From: CAIQQQ01 sp037445025 | GTDB lineage: Bacteria > Pseudomonadota > Alphaproteobacteria > Acetobacterales > Acetobacteraceae | Length of the DNA: 64,000 nucleotides | Direction of reading: 5' to 3' | Assembly (NCBI GenBank): GCA_037445025.1 | Contig: JBBILI010000023.1 | Span: 1 to 64,000, forward strand | Shown: positions 23,811 through 31,821 of the stretch, one piece after another | Layout: each line of letters begins with the position of its first letter | How positions within the stretch are numbered: the first letter of the stretch is position 1 | Notes under the pieces: model-generated | Seen by the model: the letters and a program-made list of their open reading frames with translations, nothing else | What the model was told of the DNA's origin: nothing | The model's database searches: none | Made by a program: the position numbers and the translations under genes

Positions 23811-24904
23811 GAAAACAGCCTCCCCAGGCGCGACGTTCCGAGCCTTGTGGCGGCTGCCTGGCCGAACTCGCGGAACTGGGCTGAGACCGAGGCGAGCTCG
23901 GCGTCCCAGTGCTGGTTGATCGGCTGGCCCTCGGCGCTGGCATGGAAGCGCACCATCATCATGATAAGGAACACCGGCTTGATGAACGCGGCGCGGATGG
24001 GGCCGGCCAGCAGGGCTGCGATCAGCACCGTGGCGAGGCCGCCGGACTCGCGCATGCTGTGCGGCAGAGCCAGGGTGATCAGCGCGGCCGGGATCAGCAG
24101 GACGATCCAGAGCACCACGCTGGCCACCCGCTCCAGCACCACCGACCACATCGCCGTGGTCAGCACCGGGCGGGCGTTCTGGGCGTAGTAGACGAGCCCC
24201 TCGCGCGAACTGGTCCAGGGATCGGCATCGCCGCGGGCCAGGTTGTAGGAGAAGATGACCTTGTCGATGTAGCGCGTGGCGCCGCGCAGCACGATCGAGA
24301 TCAGGTTGGCCACGGACTCCAGACCGGGGATGGGCAGCAACTCGCTGACCCAGTCCAGCGTGCGGTGAAAGCTGTCCACCACGCCGCGCACCAGCGCGTG
24401 CAGTCCGTACAGCACGTTGGCCTGGGCGAATCTTTCCGTCACGATGCGGCGCCCGTAGGCGAACATGCTCTCCTGCCCGTTGGCGACCTGGCCCTTGGTG
24501 ATCAGCTCGGTCAGCACCGCGACATGGCCGCATTCGATCAGGTGCAGGGCGTAGCGCATGATTCCGCCCCATAATGCGCCGCCGCACAGCGCCAGGGCGA
24601 TGAACCACACCACGCCGAACACGCCCGCGATATGATCCGCCAGCCAGCCGGCCCCGCCGATCATGACCACGAACCAGATGACGGCCACGATCGAACAGAC
24701 CATGAGCACACCGAACCGCATCAGCGCGTAGGGCAGGCTCTGCAGCATCAGCCCCACCGCGGCCCAGAACCCGGCCGAGCGCACCGCCAGCGGATAGGCG
24801 TGACGCACCGAGGCCGGCGGCACCGGCGGCACGGGAACCGCGCCCCACCCCGACCCGGGCGGAACCCGGATGGTCTCGTCAGGCGTGGACCCGAACCCGG
24901 ACAT
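23807..24904 (-). CDS. Multipass membrane protein, first gene of the caspase operon
   Basis: This 365-aa protein has a Pro-rich cytosolic N-terminus (VPPGSGWGAVPVPPVPPASV). About five to seven hydrophobic segments follow, including FGVLMVCSIVAVIWFVVMIG, VFGVVWFIALALCGGALWGG, VVLWIVLLIPAALITLAL and VLIAALLAGPIRAAFI. A long amphipathic region in the middle (YGRRIVTERFAQANVLYGLH) could be cytosolic. I do not recognise a transporter or enzyme family. Its stop overlaps the next gene's TTG, so the three proteins are likely made in fixed ratio. A 358-bp gap to sodB upstream should hold the operon promoter. Confidence 0.8.
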   Translation of the reverse strand: MSGFGSTPDETIRVPPGSGWGAVPVPPVPPASVRHAYPLAVRSAGFWAAVGLMLQSLPYALMRFGVLMVCSIVAVIWFVVMIGGAGWLADHIAGVFGVVWFIALALCGGALWGGIMRYALHLIECGHVAVLTELITKGQVANGQESMFAYGRRIVTERFAQANVLYGLHALVRGVVDSFHRTLDWVSELLPIPGLESVANLISIVLRGATRYIDKVIFSYNLARGDADPWTSSREGLVYYAQNARPVLTTAMWSVVLERVASVVLWIVLLIPAALITLALPHSMRESGGLATVLIAALLAGPIRAAFIKPVFLIMMMVRFHASAEGQPINQHWDAELASVSAQFREFGQAAATRLGTSRLGRLFS

Positions 24905-25124
24905 GATTCCCCCTGCACGTGGAAAACATCGGTTGAAACGGTGTTGGAGGCGCCAGTCGCATTGCCTTCGGAACAGTCAGGCTTGCGTGGAGGCTTGTCC
25001 ATCGCGGAACGAGCCGATCTCGACAAAGTGCATGGTGTGGCGATGGGTGAGAAAGCGCAGGCAGGCAAGGCCAGGACCAGGGTTCCCGACCTTGTTCGTG
25101 CGCGCGAACCCCGGTCAAATGAGA

Positions 25125-25166
25125 GAGGGGCGATCGACACCGTCATGACGGTGTCGATCGCCCCTC
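25125..25166. repeat. 42-nt perfect palindrome
   Basis: The gap 24905-25262 holds no gene. It contains a perfect, loop-less palindrome: arm GAGGGGCGATCGACACCGTC and its exact complement, joined at the symmetric centre CGTCATGACG. It lies about 97 bases beyond the sodB stop and 220 bases upstream of the caspase operon. It could be the sodB terminator (after a tetraloop rearrangement) or a protein-binding site. No T-tract is adjacent. Confidence 0.75.
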
Positions 25167-25262
25167 ACGCGATAGAAGAGACGCGCGGGGCTCGGACTCC
25201 TCAGGGGAAGCCCGTGCTTCGCATCACCTGGGAGCGAGGGGACAACACCCCCTCACCTTCCT

Positions 25263-25865
25263 TCAGCCCAGCTTCGCTTCGGCAAATTCGTAGTTCGCCA
25301 GGTGATCCAGCCAGTTGGTCACATAGTCAGGGCGGCGGTTGCGGAAGTCGAGGTAGTAGCTGTGTTCCCACACGTCGCAGCCGAGCAGGGCGATGCCTTC
25401 GCCGGTGGCGAGCGGGTTGGAGCCGTTGGGGGTCTTGGTGGTCTTGAGCTTGCCGTCGGCGGCGAGCACAAGCCAGGCCCAGCCGGAGCCGAACTGGGTG
25501 GTGGCGGCGGTCTTGAAGCTGTCCTTGAAGGCGGCGACGGAGCCGAAATCCTCGATCAGCTTGGCTTCGAGCTTGCCGGGGATCTTGCCGCCGGTGGGCG
25601 ACATGTTCTGCCAGAACAGGATGTGGTTCCAATGCTGGCCGGCATTGTTGAACACCGGCGCCATGTCGGCCTTGCCGTGGCTGAGGGCGACGATCTCTTC
25701 AAGGGTCTTGCCCTGGAGGTCGGCGTTCTTTTCGACGAAGCCGTTCAGCGCCGTCACATAGGCCTGGTGGTGCTTGCCGTGGTGCAGTTCCAGGGTCTCC
25801 TGGCACATGCCGGTCGCGGCGAGGGCGGTGGTGGAATACGGCAGGGCGGGAAGTTCGAAGGCCAT
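25263..25865 (-). CDS. sodB: Superoxide dismutase [Fe/Mn]
   Basis: This 200-aa enzyme dismutates superoxide in the cytosol. It begins MAFELPALPYSTTALA, and metal ligands are visible as LHHGKHHQAYV, NNAGQHWNHILFW and CDVWEHSYYLDFRNRRPDYV. The sequence GCDVWEHSYYLD and the N-terminal ELPALPY are typical of the Fe-dependent SodB group, but metal choice cannot be proven from sequence. An upstream in-frame ATG exists, but the family start is clear. It is monocistronic and followed by a long palindrome. Confidence 0.95.
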   Translation of the reverse strand: MAFELPALPYSTTALAATGMCQETLELHHGKHHQAYVTALNGFVEKNADLQGKTLEEIVALSHGKADMAPVFNNAGQHWNHILFWQNMSPTGGKIPGKLEAKLIEDFGSVAAFKDSFKTAATTQFGSGWAWLVLAADGKLKTTKTPNGSNPLATGEGIALLGCDVWEHSYYLDFRNRRPDYVTNWLDHLANYEFAEAKLG

Positions 25866-25975
25866 GGCGATGTTTCTCCGTGCTGTGCGCTGTGATCGCG
25901 AGCGTAGCGTCACTATGGGTGCTGTCGTGTCCGGTCAAGCTTGCAGCGGCGTGGCGTGCGTGTCACCTCGGCATG

Positions 25976-26773
25976 ATGACATCACAGCCCTTTGCGAGCC
26001 CGTTGGCGGAGCTCGTCCGCGCCCAGGACCCCGACCGGTTTCTGACCGCGCTGTTCGCGCCGGCGGAGCGGCGGGAGGCGTTGTTCGTGCTGTTCGCGTT
26101 TAACCACGAGCTGGCGCGGGCGCGCGAGGTGGTGAGCCAGCCTCTGCTGGCGTTGATCCGCCTGCAATGGTGGCGCGAGGTGGTGGAGGGCGCGCGCCGG
26201 CGCCACGAGGTGGCGGGTCCGTTGGGCGAGGCGCTGGATGCGGGAGTGCTGCAGCCGGGCGTCCTGCTGGAGATGATCGCGGCGCGCGAGCTGGAAGCCG
26301 AGGCCGAGCTGGCGGATCGCGCCGCCTGGCTCGGCATGATTGCGGGCAGTGCCGGGGCGTTGGCGGTGGCGGCCGGGCTTGTGCTGGGCGCCACGGACGA
26401 GGATCTGCCCCGGCTGCGGGCGCTGGGCACGGCGTACGGGGTGGCGGGCGTCTTGCGCAGCGTGGCCGTGCTGGCGCGCCAGGAGCGCTGCCTGTTGCCG
26501 GGCGATGTGTTGGGCGCGCACGGGCTGACGGTGCATCACATTCTGGCTGATCCGGCACGGGCCAAAGATGTGCTGCCGGAGCTGGCCGAGGAGGGAGCGA
26601 TCCTGCTGCGGGCCGGACAGGGACGGTTTCAGCGATCGGTGATTGCCGCGGCCTTGCCGGCGGTGCTGGCACGGCGGGATCTCGCGCGCCTCGCTCATCT
26701 GGAGCAGGCCGCATTGCGCGGGCTGGGCGACAAGCTCGCCGTCACCCGCGCGGCTTTGCTTGGGCGCGTCTGA
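25976..26773 (+). CDS. Squalene/phytoene synthase family protein
   Basis: This 265-aa all-helical protein has FLTALFAPAERREALFVLFAFNHELARARE near the N-terminus. LIRLQWWREVVEG is the usual spot for the family Trp-rich segment, and AYGVAGVLRSV is the second helical motif. The Asp-rich DxxxD motifs of true squalene/phytoene synthases are degraded, so this may be closer to the NDUFAF6-like complex I assembly group than to a terpene synthase. Tandem ATGs at 25973 and 25976 are both possible starts. It is divergent from sodB and convergent with the response regulator, one base from its stop. Confidence 0.8.
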   Translation: MTSQPFASPLAELVRAQDPDRFLTALFAPAERREALFVLFAFNHELARAREVVSQPLLALIRLQWWREVVEGARRRHEVAGPLGEALDAGVLQPGVLLEMIAARELEAEAELADRAAWLGMIAGSAGALAVAAGLVLGATDEDLPRLRALGTAYGVAGVLRSVAVLARQERCLLPGDVLGAHGLTVHHILADPARAKDVLPELAEEGAILLRAGQGRFQRSVIAAALPAVLARRDLARLAHLEQAALRGLGDKLAVTRAALLGRV

Positions 26774-26774
26774 T

Positions 26775-27605
26775 CTACGCCGAGAGCAGCTGCATCTCCG
26801 TTGCCATCACGCGGGTCGTCACCGGGGCGGGGCTGTGGCTGGGGATCGTATGGTCCATCGTGTCCCACCGCTTGACCGCGGCCGGGGCCAAAGGGCCGCC
26901 GAGGCAGAGCCGATAGCCGCCGTCCTCGTTCACCAGCAGGCCGATGCGGCTCGAGTCGGGCTCGATCTTGCGACGCAGCCGATAGATATGGGTCTCCACC
27001 GTGTGGGTGGTGGCGCCGTTGTGATACCCCCACACCTCGCGCAGCAGCTGGTTGCGCGTGACCGGCCCCTCGGAGCGATAGAGATATTTCAGCACCGCCG
27101 CCTCTTTCTCCGTCAGGCGGATGCGCGAGCCGGTCTTGCTGTCCTGCAGCATGCGGCGGGCCGGGCGGAAGTGGAACGGCCCGATCTGCAGCATGGCATC
27201 CTCGCTGGTCTCGTAGGCGCGGATCTGGGCACGCAGCCGGGCAATGGCCTCGGCCGGGCGCAGCGGCAGGGTGATGATGTCGTTGGCGCCGCTGTCCAGC
27301 CCCTCGACGGTGGCGCGTTCGCTGGTGTCGCGCGTGGCGAGCAGCAGCGGGATGGTCACGCCGCGGTTGCGCAGCAGCGTGCAGAGACCCGCGCCGGTGC
27401 CGTCGGGCAGATGGGCGCCGATGATCACGGCATCGAGCGGGGTCGCGGCCGAGCCGGCGCGGGCGAGACAGTCGGACGCGGTGCCGACGCATTCCACGCA
27501 AAACCGCCCTGCGGCGAGCAGGGCCTCGAGCACGGCGGGAAGCGGGCCGTCGGTGGTGTCGACCACCAGGATGTGACGATTGCGGGCTGTGGTGTCGCGG
27601 GACAT
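26775..27605 (-). CDS. Winged-helix response regulator with degenerate receiver
   Basis: This 276-aa OmpR-type regulator has a receiver that lacks key phosphorylation residues. The acidic pair is reduced (HILVVDTTDG). The position of the phosphoacceptor Asp reads VIIGAHLPDG, with Gly in place of Asp, and the conserved Lys is lost (ITLPLRPAE instead of a TKPF-type motif). The DNA-binding half is intact (RLTEKEAAVLKYLYRSEG, TTHTVETHIYRLRRKI). It should therefore act without classical phosphorylation. The ATG at 27605 has an aaagga ribosome site. No kinase is adjacent. Confidence 0.85.
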   Translation of the reverse strand: MSRDTTARNRHILVVDTTDGPLPAVLEALLAAGRFCVECVGTASDCLARAGSAATPLDAVIIGAHLPDGTGAGLCTLLRNRGVTIPLLLATRDTSERATVEGLDSGANDIITLPLRPAEAIARLRAQIRAYETSEDAMLQIGPFHFRPARRMLQDSKTGSRIRLTEKEAAVLKYLYRSEGPVTRNQLLREVWGYHNGATTHTVETHIYRLRRKIEPDSSRIGLLVNEDGGYRLCLGGPLAPAAVKRWDTMDHTIPSHSPAPVTTRVMATEMQLLSA

Positions 27606-27676
27606 CGGAGTATTCCTTTCCGCCATGCCAGCGTTGTGCCGGCGTCATGGGTGCAGAGTGCTGCGCGACGGCCCGG

Positions 27677-27691
27677 CTGCATGTGATGCAG
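27677..27691. promoter_or_regulatory. Possible operator in the divergent spacer
   Basis: CTGCAT-gtg-ATGCAG inverted repeat in the 271-bp spacer between the divergent response-regulator and glycan-island genes. It could be an operator for the degenerate regulator. Nothing else is recognisable in the spacer. Confidence 0.25.
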
Positions 27692-27876
27692 GTCACACCT
27701 TGTCGCAGTATCTCGCTCCGACGATGCAATAAGCGCACATGGCATTCACGCGATCGTCACAGTCAGACGCCCAGACTGCAGCGCCGTGAGGGCGGCAAGG
27801 CTCCCCTCGCCCGCTGCAAGGTGTTACCAATCCGTCACCTGCCTGCCGAACACGATCAGCCCGAGTGTCATTTCCG

Positions 27877-28533
27877 ATGGTCCGACCCGACAACTTCTCA
27901 GACTATGTCGAGAAAATGAGTGTGAAGCTGCAGGACGGCACAAGGCGCAGCCAGAACCTGCTCCTGCTGCGCGAGATCGCCGATCTGCGGCTGCAGGTGC
28001 AGACGCTGAGCAGCGCCATCGCCGCCCTTGCCAGCTACCAGGAGATCGCGCCGCTGATCCACCCGCCGGCGGAATCTGCCGCCCTGCAGCTGCCGCGGCG
28101 CGTGAGCCTCGACGCCAGCCAGCATCTGCAGGTCATCGACGGATTCTACGCCCTCGAATACACCGACAGCGGCATCCCCTATCGCTGGACCGGCCCCCAC
28201 CGGCGCTTCCGCCTCAGCGTCTGGCTCGACCGATCGGTCCCGGTCGACGTCACCCTCTCGGTGATCTTCTGCGGCAGCCCCGGCAACCTGTTGAACACGT
28301 ATCTGTTCGTCGACGAGGTGCGTTACCCCGCACGGTATGACGACTCGCAGAACCTTTTTGTCGTCCAGGGCGTGCTGCCGCGCGCGTTCCAGGGCATCAG
28401 CGTGTTCGAGTTCGAGCTGGCCGGGCCTTTCGAGGACAAGGACCCGAGCGACCTGCGCGACCTCGGTGTGCCGTTCCGCAGCTTCGAGGCACGCTGCCGT
28501 GACAGCGTGGCCGAAGGGACAGGACATGAATGA
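27877..28533 (+). CDS. Unknown protein, first gene of the glycan island
   Basis: This 218-aa protein has a short coiled-coil-like region (LLLLREIADLRLQVQTLSSA) followed by a predicted beta-sandwich (YALEYTDSGIPYRWTGPHRR, FRLSVWLDRSVPVDVTLSVI, LFVVQGVLPRAFQGISVFEF). I do not recognise a named family. Its position before glycosyltransferases and the YRWTGP segment suggest a glycan-associated or regulatory accessory role. The ATG at 27877 is preferred; a GTG at 27865 is possible. Its TGA overlaps the next gene's start region. Confidence 0.75.
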   Translation: MVRPDNFSDYVEKMSVKLQDGTRRSQNLLLLREIADLRLQVQTLSSAIAALASYQEIAPLIHPPAESAALQLPRRVSLDASQHLQVIDGFYALEYTDSGIPYRWTGPHRRFRLSVWLDRSVPVDVTLSVIFCGSPGNLLNTYLFVDEVRYPARYDDSQNLFVVQGVLPRAFQGISVFEFELAGPFEDKDPSDLRDLGVPFRSFEARCRDSVAEGTGHE

Positions 28534-29554
28534 CACCGCACCGGGTTCGCGCCGCATGATGCGCGCGCCGCCGGTGCAGCGTCACCATGTCGCGGTCAGC
28601 GTGGCGATCTGCACCTATGACAGGTACGATCTGCTCGCCGGCGTGCTGCAGGCCGCGGCGGCGCAGGCGGCGGATTTCGACGATTTCGAGATCGTGCTGG
28701 TCGACAACACGCCCGATCCCGACCGCTCGCAGCTGGAGTTCCGCCGCCATGCCGCGGTGCCGCGGCTGCGCTGGGTGCACGAGCCGGTCAAGGGCCTGTC
28801 GCGCGCGCGCAACCGCGCCATCGCCGAGACCACCGGGCCCATCGTGGCGTTTCTCGATGACGATGCGGTGCCGGTGCCCGGCTGGCTGCGCGGCCTGACG
28901 GACGCGTTCGCGATGCTGGGCCGTGACGCGATGGCGATCGGCGGGCGGGTCACGCCGAAATTCCTGGGACCACGCCCCGCCTGGCTGGCGGACGGGCTGC
29001 TGCAGTATCTCTCGATCACCGATCTCGGCGAACGGCTGCGGCTGCTGGACGATGGCGAATGGATCGTCGGCGCCAACATGGCGCTGCGCCGGTCGGCCCT
29101 GGAGGCAAGCGGCGGATTTCCCGAGCATCTCGGCCGCAAGGGCTCCGGCGCCACCTTGCTCTCCAACGACGAGACGGCGCTGATGCAGGGCCTGCGCGAC
29201 CGCGGCGGACTGATCGGCTACGCGCCGGATGCGGCGGTGGCGCATCTGATCGACCCGTCCCGCCTCAGCCAGGCCTGGTTTCGCCGCCGTCTCGCCTGGC
29301 AGGCGGTGTCGGACTATCTGGCAGACCCCGCGACATCGTCCCAGCGCTCAGGCCAGTCATGGAACTGGCTGACCGGCTTCCTGGTGCAGCTGCCACCGAG
29401 CCAGCGCAGCTATCGCGGCCTGCTCGCCGACATGCCGGCACCCGATCTGTTCGAACACCAGATCAACGCCGTCTACAACGCCATCCAATGTCTGCTGGCC
29501 GGAGTCGAGCTCACCGATCCGCTGGCGCCGTCCGCCCAGGCGGACGAGGCCTGA
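28526..29554 (+). CDS. Family 2 glycosyltransferase
   Basis: This 342-aa GT-A-fold enzyme is inferred to add sugars to a surface glycan or protein on the cytosolic side. N-terminal motifs are VSVAICTYDRYDLL, IVLVDNTPDP, KGLSRARNRAI and the metal/nucleotide-binding FLDDDAVPVPGWL. EWIVGANMALRRSAL and NDETALMQGLRDRGG are the acceptor-site motifs. The ATG overlaps the previous gene by eight bases, and its TGA shares a base with the next ATG (TGATG), so the three genes form a coupled unit. Confidence 0.9.
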   Translation: MNDTAPGSRRMMRAPPVQRHHVAVSVAICTYDRYDLLAGVLQAAAAQAADFDDFEIVLVDNTPDPDRSQLEFRRHAAVPRLRWVHEPVKGLSRARNRAIAETTGPIVAFLDDDAVPVPGWLRGLTDAFAMLGRDAMAIGGRVTPKFLGPRPAWLADGLLQYLSITDLGERLRLLDDGEWIVGANMALRRSALEASGGFPEHLGRKGSGATLLSNDETALMQGLRDRGGLIGYAPDAAVAHLIDPSRLSQAWFRRRLAWQAVSDYLADPATSSQRSGQSWNWLTGFLVQLPPSQRSYRGLLADMPAPDLFEHQINAVYNAIQCLLAGVELTDPLAPSAQADEA

Positions 29555-31821
29555 TGGCGGGCTGGCGTGGCCGCACGGTGCTCGTCGTCTCGCCGACGCC
29601 GACAGCGCCGGTCGATTTCGGCAATCGCCGCTACATCCTCAACAGCTTTCGCCACCTGCAGGCGCAGGGCGCCAGGATCGTGTTCGTCTACTACCCCGCG
29701 GAGCATGACTGGCGCCGGGCGGTGCCGGTGGCCCAGCTGCAGGCGATGCAGGCGCAATGGGACGAGTTCTATCTCGCCCCGGTCACCCGCCCGCTGCATG
29801 CCGACCCCGTGGGGTCGCATCACGAGGTGGACGAGTGGTGGGACGAAGGGCTGGGCGGCCTGCTGCGCTGGATCTTCGCCACCCACCGGATCGACGTCTG
29901 CATCGTCAACTACACCTGGCTCAGCCGCGCGCTGACCCTGTGCCCGCAGGGCGTGCTGAAGGTGCTGGACACGCATGACCGCTTCACCGGGCGCAAGGAG
30001 ATGCTGGAGTACCACGGCATCCGGCCCGAGTTCTTCTACCTCACCGCCGACAGCGAGCGCACGGCGCTGATGCGCGCCGACATCGTCTGGGCGATCAAGG
30101 AGGAGGAGGCCCGGCATTTCGCCGCGACGGTGGAACGCAAGGTGCTGGTGTTCCCGCATTTCGAACGGGCCGAGCTGGCCTATCGCTGCCGGGTGCCGCG
30201 CCCGGCGATGCTGCGCTTCGGCTTCTTCGCCGCGAAGAACCAAATCAACCACGTCAACTACCGCCGCTTCTTCGAGATGCTGCAGCTGCTGGTGCGGCAC
30301 TGGCTGCTGCCGGCCCGTTTCATCCTGGCGGGCTCGCTGTGCGACATGTTCGGCACCGACGCGTTCCCCTTCATCGAACGGCTGGGACGGGTCGAGACGA
30401 TCGAGGATTTCTACAGCGCGGTCGATGTCGTCGTCGTGCCGATGGCGTTCTCCACCGGGCTCAAGATCAAGATCGGCGAGGCGATGGGCTACGGCAAGGC
30501 GCTGATCGCCCATGCCCACGCCTTCGACGGCTATCTCGCCTGCCATCGCTTCCATGCGCTGGACAGCTACGAGGCGATGGGCCGGGCGATCATCGCGGTG
30601 GTCGATGCACCCGAGCTGATCGACGAGATGGAGCCCGCCTCGGTGCGCGCGGCCCGCGATGCCGAGCGCCGGGCCGATCACTGCGCGGCGGCGACGATCC
30701 TGGGCGCCGACCAGCGGCGGCGCTTCGTGCTGCAGGTGCCGGCCGATCTGCTGGCCCTGCCGCAGGTGGCCGACCATGTCAGCGAAACCTGCCATTACAT
30801 CGGCTACGTCGCGCAGCCGGCGATCTATGTCACCGGTGACGCCAGATCCGTGCCGGACCGGGCCTGGCAGCAGATCGCCCCGCATGCGCGGCTGACCGCG
30901 GAGCCGTTCGGCGACATGGCCGCCCAGGATGCCATGGCGGATTGCGACGTCACCTTCCTCGATGCCGAAAGCTTCCGGTCGGACGGCTGCACGATCCTCT
31001 ACAGTCTGCGCTGCGACGCGGCCTTCGCCGCCTGGCGCGGCCATGCCGAGGAGACCTTGCTCCGCCTCGAACACTGGGGCGCGTCGGACCGGATGTTCGA
31101 GCATGACGCCACTTCCCTTGCGGCCCTGCTGCAGGAGGACCCGGACAGCGTCGTGCTGATCGGCACCGAGGGGGCCGAGGCATCGCTGCGCCGTCGCGGC
31201 ATCGTCTGCCGCCTGGTGCGCATGCCGCTGCTGCACGACGGCACGCACAGCAGGCTGCTGCGCGCGCTGCGCGACCGTCCGCGCGGCGGCCTCTGCCTGC
31301 TGGCCGCGGACAGCGACGAGGCGCTGCTGCGGCGCGTGGTGGCGAATCCGGCGTTTCGCGCCCGCTGGTCCGGGCGTCCGCGCCGGCTGGTCGCGCCGGA
31401 CAGCCTGACGGCACGGCTGCGGGACGACCCATTCTTCGCAGGCTTCGTCTTCCTGCCCCCCCCTGCCCTGCCCGCCCATCTGCTGCAGCTGCAGACGGTG
31501 CCGGACCTTTTCGTCCAGCTCGACTCCGAAGCCGGGACCCATGCCTGGCTGCGCGAGATCTGCGCCCGCGTGGTGCTGCCCTTTCTGTCTCTGGCCGAAC
31601 TGCCGTTGGCCGATGGCGCCGCTTCCCAGATCGGCACCTCGGCAGCCCCCTCAGGCCAGGTGCGGCGGGCGCGCCAGGTGCTGAACGTGCTGTCGGCCCT
31701 GCTGTCGCCGGATTTCGTCGCCGTCGAAAAGACCGCACTGGAACGAAGCTGGCCGTTCGCCCGCGATTCCGGCTGGGCCTGGCTCTGGCGCCTGGTCAGC
31801 CTGCGGATCGATCCCGGCTGA
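29554..31821 (+). CDS. Large glycosyltransferase, GT-B-like with extra C-terminal domain
   Basis: This 755-aa protein begins TVLVVSPTPTAPVDFGNRRY, a GT4-type N-terminal domain. The nucleotide-sugar-binding half contains YSAVDVVVVPMAFSTGLKIK followed by GEAMGYGKALIAH. Residues from about 420 onward form a separate region with SVVLIGTEGAEASLRRRG and GLCLLAADSDEALLRRV that may be a second Rossmann-like domain without an assigned role. It starts at the base shared with the previous stop. Its 3' end overlaps the convergent glycosyltransferase gene by 26 bases. Confidence 0.82.
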   Translation: MAGWRGRTVLVVSPTPTAPVDFGNRRYILNSFRHLQAQGARIVFVYYPAEHDWRRAVPVAQLQAMQAQWDEFYLAPVTRPLHADPVGSHHEVDEWWDEGLGGLLRWIFATHRIDVCIVNYTWLSRALTLCPQGVLKVLDTHDRFTGRKEMLEYHGIRPEFFYLTADSERTALMRADIVWAIKEEEARHFAATVERKVLVFPHFERAELAYRCRVPRPAMLRFGFFAAKNQINHVNYRRFFEMLQLLVRHWLLPARFILAGSLCDMFGTDAFPFIERLGRVETIEDFYSAVDVVVVPMAFSTGLKIKIGEAMGYGKALIAHAHAFDGYLACHRFHALDSYEAMGRAIIAVVDAPELIDEMEPASVRAARDAERRADHCAAATILGADQRRRFVLQVPADLLALPQVADHVSETCHYIGYVAQPAIYVTGDARSVPDRAWQQIAPHARLTAEPFGDMAAQDAMADCDVTFLDAESFRSDGCTILYSLRCDAAFAAWRGHAEETLLRLEHWGASDRMFEHDATSLAALLQEDPDSVVLIGTEGAEASLRRRGIVCRLVRMPLLHDGTHSRLLRALRDRPRGGLCLLAADSDEALLRRVVANPAFRARWSGRPRRLVAPDSLTARLRDDPFFAGFVFLPPPALPAHLLQLQTVPDLFVQLDSEAGTHAWLREICARVVLPFLSLAELPLADGAASQIGTSAAPSGQVRRARQVLNVLSALLSPDFVAVEKTALERSWPFARDSGWAWLWRLVSLRIDPG

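Noticed and set aside
19897..24904. Caspase operon as a classical abortive-infection defence system
   Set aside because: No nucleotide sensor, gasdermin-like or nuclease gene is adjacent, and the caspase carries a signal peptide, so a cytosolic defence role is not supported by the sequence.
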